DNA of 6,194 bases from Patescibacteria group bacterium (GTDB lineage Bacteria; Patescibacteriota; Patescibacteriia; UBA1558; GWA2-36-10): the NCBI GenBank assembly GCA_030917205.1, contig JAUPVE010000042.1, positions 1-6,194 of the forward strand. The letters are read 5' to 3'. Made by a program: the position numbers and the translations under genes. Position 1 is the first letter of the stretch. Each line of letters begins with the position of its first letter. Shown here in pieces: positions 1 to 5,397 of this stretch. The notes under the pieces were generated by a model. That model did not search any database and was not told the DNA's origin. It saw only the letters and a program-made list of their open reading frames with translations.

Positions 1-976
1 GTTGAAAACGATTACCAAATTCATAAATATTGTACTGATTATAGCTATTTAAGATATCAGTCAAAATTGCCTTGGAGCGCATTTCATTGGCACTAGATAC
101 AACTAAACGGATATTGACCTCTAGACCGGCCTTGGAAGTCTTCTCTTCCATGCCTTTGGCTCGCTCTTGCTCCATCGCTGACAAAGGCTGTTTTAGATCT
201 TCTGTTTGCCTTATTTTTTCATCAGGTTTGGCACTAGTTTTGAAAAAAGAAGCAAAAAATCCAACCGTTTTCTCGGCTTGGGGTAAAAAACCAGCTCCAC
301 CTACATCTTTCATGGCCTGTGAATAAGTCATGCCCTTGTGCATTTTTTGGGCTATAGTACGGCCTCTTTTATGCCACTTTTTGGGAGCAGAGCGAAAAAC
401 ATACTGTATGGCCGCTCCTTCACCGGGCACTAGTTTACTCAAGGCATTAGTAATGCCTTCTTGGGGATCATTTTCAAAACTACGATAAGTTTTTATGGGT
501 AAAGTATAATCACTAGTAAATTTCAGATAGCCCGCCATGACGCTAGAGTTGGCCTGAAAAATATTATAATCAGTCACTTCTTCAATATATATTTTGGGAT
601 AGACAGCTTGCAATTGACCAATAAAAAACTCAACAAATTTATGCGGTATAGCGGCATAAAAATTGATCACTCCATTTTCAGAGACTATGTCCAAAGAAAA
701 TATTTCTTTGGGCTGACCAAAAAATAGCTTCTCTGCCTTGAGTCCAGCAATGGCTGCGAAAAAGTTTTCTATTTTACCTAAAGTTTGTTCAATATATTGT
801 TTTGACAATTCCTCTTTTTCTTCTTTGGTATATCTAGGAATTTTAATCAATAAAATAGTCAGACCCAAACTTTTGTTAGTCTTATTTTTATTATTCCTGA
901 TCAAAATACTAAAAATAATCAGGGAAAACAAACTCAGTATAACTAAAGAAATGAAGGATTCTGTGCTGATTTCCAT
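1..976 (-). CDS. N-terminal part of a membrane-anchored type IV secretion/VirD4-like protein (CPR family), cut by left edge
   Basis: I translated this open frame by hand. It starts at ATG 974-976 and stays open for 325 codons to base 1, so the 3' end of the gene lies outside the window. Residues 8-26 form one hydrophobic membrane anchor, followed by a basic linker (RNNKNKTNK). Residues 39-140 form an alpha/beta domain beginning LTILLIKIPRY and ending YPKIYIEEVTDYNIF. Residues about 260-325 (EEKTSKAGLEVNIRLV, then a run ending NIYEFGNRF) resemble the segment that precedes the ATPase in Patescibacteria proteins annotated as type IV secretion DNA-binding or TraG/VirD4-like. That resemblance is from memory. 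No Walker motif is visible because the ATPase would lie beyond base 1, so the enzymatic role is inferred. The start lies 2 nt after the stop of the upstream gene, which suggests translational coupling. The only purine-rich sequence before it is AAGAAATAAAA, so there is no real Shine-Dalgarno site. Confidence 0.82.
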   Translation of the reverse strand, partial: MEISTESFISLVILSLFSLIIFSILIRNNKNKTNKSLGLTILLIKIPRYTKEEKEELSKQYIEQTLGKIENFFAAIAGLKAEKLFFGQPKEIFSLDIVSENGVINFYAAIPHKFVEFFIGQLQAVYPKIYIEEVTDYNIFQANSSVMAGYLKFTSDYTLPIKTYRSFENDPQEGITNALSKLVPGEGAAIQYVFRSAPKKWHKRGRTIAQKMHKGMTYSQAMKDVGGAGFLPQAEKTVGFFASFFKTSAKPDEKIRQTEDLKQPLSAMEQERAKGMEEKTSKAGLEVNIRLVVSSANEMRSKAILTDILNSYNQYNIYEFGNRFQ

Positions 977-978
977 TT

Positions 979-1452
979 TTATTTCTTAATAGTCAATTTC
1001 ATAATTCTGTCAGCTTTTATTTTGGCTTCTTGCTCCAAATAAAAACGATTGACATTTGGTATCACCCGCAGCCAAGCAACAATCAAATTAACAATTTTTT
1101 TCAAAGGCACACTGCCTTTACTGAGTAATTTTACAATCTGACGAGATGTTTCTTCGCCACGCTTCTTGAAGGCAATCTGTTGACTAACATCTAAAGATAA
1201 AAAGACATTGTCCATATCTTGTGCCAATACTTGCTCTACTTTTTCCAAAATAATTTGTTGATCAGAGATAGCTAGATCTCCGCTAGCCTGCTGGATAGCC
1301 GTATTAGGATCTAGACTCGGCAAGACATGGCTGGTCTCAGAGATTCTTTGGGGTGATTTTTCTGATACCTGCTCAGTGGCATTAGCAAAATCAGCGTTAG
1401 CAACGCTTTCTACTTTAGGTACTTTAATTTCTGGCCGAACATAGCCGTTCAT
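979..1452 (-). CDS. Conserved-looking hypothetical protein, disordered N-terminus and helical C-terminus
   Basis: This gene encodes 157 residues from ATG 1452 to TAA 979-981. I know no named domain for it. Residues 1-60 are rich in Ser, Ala, Glu, Asn and Pro and look disordered. Residues 65-157 look helical. Within them, ILEKVEQVLAQDMDNVFLSL is followed by a charged segment (KKRGEETSRQIVKLL), an amphipathic stretch (KKIVNLIVAWLRVIPNVN) and a basic tail (EQEAKIKADRIMKLTIKK). I recall very similar C-termini in CPR proteins encoded just before the T4SS-like gene, but cannot check this here. The gene sits 3 nt after the PH-domain gene and 2 nt before the T4SS-like gene, so it is almost certainly co-translated with both. 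There is no signal peptide and no full transmembrane span. The LIVAWLRVIP segment could lie on a membrane or bind a partner. A cytoplasmic adaptor role is inference only. Confidence 0.82.
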   Translation of the reverse strand: MNGYVRPEIKVPKVESVANADFANATEQVSEKSPQRISETSHVLPSLDPNTAIQQASGDLAISDQQIILEKVEQVLAQDMDNVFLSLDVSQQIAFKKRGEETSRQIVKLLSKGSVPLKKIVNLIVAWLRVIPNVNRFYLEQEAKIKADRIMKLTIKK

Positions 1453-1455
1453 GCT

Positions 1456-1926
1456 TTATATTATACCAGATTTTTCATTTTTAGATAAGTCTTTTTCTTT
1501 GAGTAAAGTATAGACTTGTTGGATGTTATAAATATTTTTCAAATAATACGCTGAGCTCTCTGTTTTGATAGTCAAATCATTGTCCTGATAGTGAATATTT
1601 TCAATGTCATCAATATTTATGGCTCCTCGCAACTTGATATTATTATCATTGATAAAAAAAACGTGCCAAATTTTATGTTTGGTAATGATGTATATTGTAT
1701 TACGTCTCAGTAAATAGTTGGCAAAAAATATCAAGCTAATGATAAAAATAGTCAGCCACAAGAGTACTCCATAGCGACCAAGGTGCCAGAGTGGAAATAA
1801 AAAGAAAAAAATAGCCACTATAATAAATAGGTACCAAAAGTAAAAATATTTACCCTCGCGATTCATGATCACCAATCGCACTTCATCATTTGGAAAAAAT
1901 TTGCTAAACTTATGAGGAGTTGGCAT
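1456..1926 (-). CDS. PH-domain membrane protein (bacterial PH, YdbS/bPH_2-like)
   Basis: This gene encodes 156 residues from ATG 1926 to TAA 1456-1458. An N-terminal cytosolic segment contains FFPNDEVRLVIMNREGKYF, the 'PGE-x-hhh' type opening of bacterial PH proteins with the Pro-Gly changed to Pro-Asn. Two closely spaced membrane segments follow at about residues 27-47 and 53-74, forming a hairpin with both ends in the cytoplasm. Next comes a beta-rich domain that fits the bPH_2 pattern: NTIYIITKHKIWHV, then a ligand-side loop, then INIDDIENIHYQDNDLTIKT. The C-terminus is a short helix and charged tail (LLKEKDLSKNEKSG). The family's molecular role is poorly defined, and it often accompanies envelope or secretion genes. 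Here it heads a coupled block with the next two genes. An internal ATG at codon 21 exists, but the 1926 start fits the promoter spacing and keeps the conserved N-terminal segment. Confidence 0.78.
   Translation of the reverse strand: MPTPHKFSKFFPNDEVRLVIMNREGKYFYFWYLFIIVAIFFFLFPLWHLGRYGVLLWLTIFIISLIFFANYLLRRNTIYIITKHKIWHVFFINDNNIKLRGAINIDDIENIHYQDNDLTIKTESSAYYLKNIYNIQQVYTLLKEKDLSKNEKSGII
1460..1468 (-). promoter_or_regulatory. Possible extended -10 promoter giving a leaderless transcript
   Basis: Minus-strand TGGTATAAT (1468-1460) is a full extended -10 element (TGn plus TATAAT), located in the last codons of the PH-domain gene. A start about 7 nt downstream would fall at 1453-1454, right at the ATG at 1452 of the next gene, and so produce a leaderless mRNA. 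There is no good -35 box (TTATCT at 1488-1483, 3 of 6). These bases also encode Ser-Gly-Ile-Ile, so the match may be coincidental. Confidence 0.3.
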
Positions 1927-1948
1927 GCGATAAAATTTTTTTTATAAT
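1920..1948 (+). promoter_or_regulatory. Sigma-70-type promoter for the small plus-strand gene
   Basis: The -35 box is TTGGCA at 1920-1925 (5 of 6 consensus bases). After a 17-nt spacer comes a perfect -10 box, TATAAT, at 1943-1948. Transcription would start near 1955, giving a leader of only about 8 nt before the GTG at 1963. The -35 box overlaps the start codon of the divergent PH-domain gene. The call rests on the sequence match alone, and AT-rich DNA gives chance -10 boxes. The combined match and the ideal spacing make chance less likely. Confidence 0.6.
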
Positions 1949-1969
1949 TTATTTAAATAGCTGTGAAAA
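1941..1969 (-). promoter_or_regulatory. Probable promoter for the PH-domain/T4SS-like block
   Basis: On the minus strand TTTTCA (1969-1964, 4 of 6) is followed after 17 nt by TATAAA (1946-1941, 5 of 6). The predicted start is near 1934, about 8 nt before the ATG at 1926. The -10 box shares bases 1943-1946 with the divergent plus-strand -10 box, so RNA polymerase could probably occupy only one of the two at a time. The match is weaker than on the plus strand. Confidence 0.45.
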
Positions 1970-2046
1970 AAAAGACACAAAAAGTAATCTGGATTATCTT
2001 GGCAATTTTCATGATATTTTCTATGATTGCCTGGACCGGACTCTAA
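1963..2046 (+). CDS. Small single-pass membrane protein (27 residues)
   Basis: A short plus-strand frame runs from GTG 1963-1965 to TAA 2044-2046. It encodes a basic N-terminus (VKKKTQK) followed by one clean hydrophobic helix (VIWIILAIFMIFSMIAW) and a short TGL tail. This matches the positive-inside pattern of small inner-membrane proteins with the N-terminus in the cytoplasm. It fills most of the only gap between the minus-strand genes. It also has a near-consensus promoter directly upstream, which is much better support than such a short frame usually has. Its stop overlaps the lepA stop on the other strand by 4 nt. I have an impression of similar short K-rich/W-containing proteins in CPR genomes, but cannot verify it. 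The function is unknown. No Shine-Dalgarno site precedes the GTG (sequence TTTAAATAGCT). The alternative is that it is a chance open frame. Confidence 0.6.
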   Translation: MKKKTQKVIWIILAIFMIFSMIAWTGL

Positions 2047-3815
2047 TCTCTCTTCAAAACGGCTAAATAAGCCTCTTGCGGAATCTCAACCTTACCTGAT
2101 TGGGCCATTCTTTTTTTACCTTTTTTCTGTTTTTCTAACAACTTACGCTTTCTGGTCACATCTCCGCCGTATAGTTTGGCCGTCACATCTTTACGTAAAG
2201 CTGATATCTTGTCACCTGCTACTACCTTACCACCAATAGTAGCCTGTATTTTTACTACAAATTGTTGCCTTGGTATCATTTCTTTGAGCTTGCTGACAAT
2301 ATTTTTACCAACTCGATGGGCGCTATCTCTATAAACCAAGCTAGTGAGCGCCTCGACTACTTCCTCAGCTACCAATATTTCCATTTTGACCAAATCACAT
2401 TTGCGATAATCCGCAAAATCATAATTGAGTGAAGCATAGCCAGCTGATGAGCTTTTTATTTTGTCATAAAAATCAACTAAAATACTGCTCAAGGGAATTT
2501 GATAACGTAAAATCAAACGATGCTCGTCTAGATATTCATTGCCGGTTGGTAAGCCATTGACTTCGGTAATATAAGACATCAAATTACCGATATATTGTGT
2601 TGGTGTCACTACCTCTATGTTCATATAAGGCTCCTCAATATATTCAATAGCACTAGGATCAGGCATTTCTGATGGTGTAGTCAAAACAAATTGTTCGCCA
2701 TTACGCATTTTTATTTTATAAGCCACAGTCGGAGTAGTGACTATCAAATGTAAATTGAATTCTCGTCTTAATCTTTCTTGGAAAATTTCTAAATGTAAAA
2801 GCCCTAAAAAGCCACAACGAAAACCAAAACCTAAGGCTTGGGAAGAAGCTGGCTCAAAAATCAAGCTAGCATCATTTAGCTTTAATTTCATGATAGCATC
2901 ACGCAGTTTTTGGTATTCACTGCCCTCTTGAGGGAAAATACCAGCATAGACCATTGGCTTGATGCTCTTGTAGCCTTCTAAAGCCGGTGTCTGAGTATTT
3001 CTCAAAATAATAGTGTCACCAACTTTAGCCTTATCAAGATTTTTGACGCCAGTGATGATATAGCCAATCTCGCCATTATTCAGGTGATCTGATTTTATCC
3101 ACTGGGGTTTGAAAAAACCTACTTCCAAAACCTCGGTTTCCTCTTCGCTAAAAGCAAATTTTATTTTATCACCCTTCTTCACTTGGCCAGCAAAGATGCG
3201 GACAAATATAACTACCCCTCGAAACTCATCATAGACTGAGTCAAAAATCAAAGCTTGCAGTGAATCTGCATTGGTATTTTTTGGACTAGGTACTTTAGCA
3301 ATTACGGCGTCTAGTATATCACCAATATTTTGTCCGGTCTTAGCAGAAGTTAAGAAAATATCTTTTTCTTCACAACCCAACAAATTAATCAATTCTTTTT
3401 TAGTCGCTGGTACATCAGCCGCTGGTAGATCAATTTTATTTATCACTGGTATGATGACCAAATTTTGATCCAAGGCTAAATATAGATTAGCTAGAGTCTG
3501 CGCCTCTACTCCTTGGCTAGCATCAACTAATAAAATCGCCCCCTCTACGGCAGCTAGCGAGCGAGATACTTCATAGGTGAAATCGACGTGTCCGGGTGTA
3601 TCTATCAAATTCAATTCATAGCCTTTCCAGTCCATTCGAGCCGGCTGCAATTTTATGGTAATACCTCTTTCACGCTCTAGATCCATCTGATCGAGCATTT
3701 GATGTTTCATCTTGCGCTCTTCGACAGTATTGGTCACTTCTAACATGCGGTCAGCCAAAGTGGACTTACCGTGATCAATATGAGCAATAATACAAAAATT
3801 TCTAATTTTTTCCAT
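2043..3815 (-). CDS. lepA: Elongation factor 4 (LepA), ribosome-associated GTPase
   Basis: This is a complete 590-residue protein, against about 595-600 usual for the family, from ATG 3815 to TAG 2043-2045. EF4 is a translational GTPase that binds the ribosome and acts on translocation and ribosome biogenesis. The GTPase motifs are intact: G1 AHIDHGKST at 11-19, switch I RGITI at 50-54, G3 DTPGH at 72-76 including the catalytic His76, G4 NKID at 126-129, and G5 TSAK near 156. The EF-G-like domains II, III and V follow. The LepA-specific C-terminal domain is present, with GGDVTRKRKLLEKQKKGKKR and the ending VEIPQEAYLAVLKRD. That domain and the lack of EF-G domain IV separate it from EF-G, TypA and RF3. 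The start overlaps the end of murJ by 14 nt in another frame, with no Shine-Dalgarno site (TTTGCTAAAAA precedes the ATG), so translation is probably coupled to murJ. Nothing suggests damage to the gene. Confidence 0.97.
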   Translation of the reverse strand: MEKIRNFCIIAHIDHGKSTLADRMLEVTNTVEERKMKHQMLDQMDLERERGITIKLQPARMDWKGYELNLIDTPGHVDFTYEVSRSLAAVEGAILLVDASQGVEAQTLANLYLALDQNLVIIPVINKIDLPAADVPATKKELINLLGCEEKDIFLTSAKTGQNIGDILDAVIAKVPSPKNTNADSLQALIFDSVYDEFRGVVIFVRIFAGQVKKGDKIKFAFSEEETEVLEVGFFKPQWIKSDHLNNGEIGYIITGVKNLDKAKVGDTIILRNTQTPALEGYKSIKPMVYAGIFPQEGSEYQKLRDAIMKLKLNDASLIFEPASSQALGFGFRCGFLGLLHLEIFQERLRREFNLHLIVTTPTVAYKIKMRNGEQFVLTTPSEMPDPSAIEYIEEPYMNIEVVTPTQYIGNLMSYITEVNGLPTGNEYLDEHRLILRYQIPLSSILVDFYDKIKSSSAGYASLNYDFADYRKCDLVKMEILVAEEVVEALTSLVYRDSAHRVGKNIVSKLKEMIPRQQFVVKIQATIGGKVVAGDKISALRKDVTAKLYGGDVTRKRKLLEKQKKGKKRMAQSGKVEIPQEAYLAVLKRD

Positions 3816-5397
3816 TTTTTAGCAAATGCCAGCTTTGTAGCAATTTATTCTTTACTATCCTTACTTCTTCGAGTTTAAACAATATACTTAATATTAGGTA
3901 AATAATCAAGCCACAAAGACCAGCTAGTAAACCTTGAGTAAAAATACCAATAAATGTCCTGGTATTCAGTAAGGGGGCAATCAAATGTAAAATTCGATTA
4001 GTTACAAAGCCAGCGATTAAAGAATTCAAAGTGACGATTAATAAAACCGAGAATATTTTATTATTATCCAACAAATCCACCCGATAATACAAGACTAAAT
4101 ATAAAAGTAGCATGTTAATGATGCTACTAATAGAAAAAGCCATAGCTAGCCCCTGTACTCCAAAAATACCAGATAAATAAAAAGCCGTAATAATATTTGT
4201 AATAATAGATATGAAGGCTATATTAGTCGGTGTCTTGGTGTCACCCAAAGCATAAAAAGACCTAGCCAAGAGTGGTATCAATCCTTGAGCAAAAATAGAG
4301 ATAGCAAACCAACCCAAGGTCTGAGCTGTGTCATAGGTATTATCCCAAGTAAAATTACCTGAGCCTAAGATGACTCTGACTATCTGAGCCCTGAGTACCA
4401 CAATCAAAACTGATATTGGTAAGAGTAAAAATAATAAACGTCGAATATTTTGTGATAAATGAGTAGCAAATAAAGTGTGATTTTTTTCTAAAACGGCCTG
4501 AGAAAAAGTCGGAAACACAGCAATAGCCAGTGACACCGCAAACAACGAGATGGGCAGACTCTGCATATTGTTAGCGAGATTAAAAACCGCAATACTACCA
4601 CTACTCAAGTGCGAAGCCATCATAGTTACCAAGACAAGATTGAGCTGACCGGCTGCCAGACCCAAAGTTCGCGGTACCATCAAGCGTAATATTTTTTTTA
4701 AATTCTCGTCAAAAACTAAATTTAATCTATAATGAAAACCATAGCGTCTAACCTCTGGTAGCTGGACCAACAAATGCATCAAGGCACCCAAGACCACACC
4801 CCAAGCCAAGCCACTCAAGCCAAGTCGTGGATAAAGAAAAATAATACCGATAATAATACCGATATTATAAAAAGAAGCCGCCAGTGAAAAACTAAAAAAC
4901 TTTTTCCAAGAATTCAAGATCCCTCCCAAAACATTAGAAAAAACAAAAAACAATGTTGCCAACAACATTATCCTTGATAGCAAAATAGTTTGTGACAACT
5001 GCCAAGCATCAAAACCAGGAGTAATAATTTTGGTCATGGGCTCAGCAAAAATGATAGCCAAAATAACCAAAAAGCTAATAATCAATAAAAAAAAGTTTAT
5101 AACTGAATTAGCTAAAACTAAGCCATCATTTTTATCCTTGTGCCAAGTTTTTTGAAATATCGGAATAAAGGCTGAAGTCAAAGCTCCTAACACAAGAGTG
5201 TTGAAGATCAGGTCAGGCAAACGAAAAGAAGCGTAGTACACATCAGAAACAGCACTAGCACCAAAATTCACGGCTATCAAACGCTCACGGATCAAACCCA
5301 AAATCTTGGCTAGGAGAGAAAAAAAGGCGATAATTACCGCCCCACCTGCTACTGAATTATTCAATTTGTGCCAAACTTTTTTTATCATATCACTCAC
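3802..5397 (-). CDS. murJ: MurJ-like lipid II flippase (MviN family, MOP superfamily)
   Basis: The gene encodes 531 residues (family about 500-550), an integral membrane protein with hydrophobic segments along its whole length, consistent with the usual 14 helices. MurJ moves lipid II, the undecaprenyl-linked peptidoglycan precursor, across the cytoplasmic membrane. The N-terminal signature is clear: SLLAKILGLIRERLIAVNFG at 27-46, FRLPDLIFN at 58-66, GALTSAFIPIF at 71-81, TPGF at 126-129, and LGLAAGQLNLV at 245-255. R37 matches the conserved Arg of helix 1. Residues equivalent to E. coli R52, E57 and R270 appear to be N66, L70 and N277 by my alignment from memory, so the substrate could differ. 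The frame begins with GTG at 5397, overlapping the DUF4012 stop by 8 nt. An ATG at 5388 (codon 4), 1 nt past that stop, is an equally good start and would give 528 residues. The 3' end overlaps lepA by 14 nt. Confidence 0.9.
   Translation of the reverse strand: MSDMIKKVWHKLNNSVAGGAVIIAFFSLLAKILGLIRERLIAVNFGASAVSDVYYASFRLPDLIFNTLVLGALTSAFIPIFQKTWHKDKNDGLVLANSVINFFLLIISFLVILAIIFAEPMTKIITPGFDAWQLSQTILLSRIMLLATLFFVFSNVLGGILNSWKKFFSFSLAASFYNIGIIIGIIFLYPRLGLSGLAWGVVLGALMHLLVQLPEVRRYGFHYRLNLVFDENLKKILRLMVPRTLGLAAGQLNLVLVTMMASHLSSGSIAVFNLANNMQSLPISLFAVSLAIAVFPTFSQAVLEKNHTLFATHLSQNIRRLLFLLLPISVLIVVLRAQIVRVILGSGNFTWDNTYDTAQTLGWFAISIFAQGLIPLLARSFYALGDTKTPTNIAFISIITNIITAFYLSGIFGVQGLAMAFSISSIINMLLLYLVLYYRVDLLDNNKIFSVLLIVTLNSLIAGFVTNRILHLIAPLLNTRTFIGIFTQGLLAGLCGLIIYLILSILFKLEEVRIVKNKLLQSWHLLKNGKN
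4106..4128. repeat. 8-bp perfect inverted repeat inside murJ
   Basis: AGTAGCAT (4106-4113) and ATGCTACT (4121-4128) pair perfectly around a 7-nt loop. The repeat lies in the murJ codons for a Ser-Ile-Ile-Asn-Met-Leu segment near the 3' end. No T-run follows on the coding strand, so it is not a terminator. It is most likely a coincidence of codons. Confidence 0.35.

Noticed and set aside
72..326. Plus-strand open frame of 84 codons.
   Set aside because: It lies wholly opposite the T4SS-like gene, has no promoter or start site and no recognisable protein pattern. It is a shadow of the minus-strand frame.
738..989. Plus-strand open frame with hydrophobic stretches.
   Set aside because: Its hydrophobic run is the complement of the anchor- and linker-coding region of the minus-strand gene, which has much better family support.
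2027..2239. Plus-strand 70-codon frame beginning near the small gene.
   Set aside because: It is antisense to the conserved LepA C-terminal domain and in a different frame from the small gene, with no support of its own.
4943..4969. Hairpin AATGTTG-TTGG-CAACATT on the murJ coding strand followed by a T-rich run, resembling an intrinsic terminator.
   Set aside because: It is only 7 bp, AT-rich and in the middle of a fully conserved-looking coding region. The T-run encodes Leu-Phe-Phe-Val-Phe, typical of a membrane helix.
5390..5392. TGA as a possible Gly codon (alternative code 25).
   Set aside because: The DUF4012 family ends about here, read-through would add only about a dozen residues overlapping murJ, and no gene in the window contains an in-frame TGA, so the standard code explains everything.
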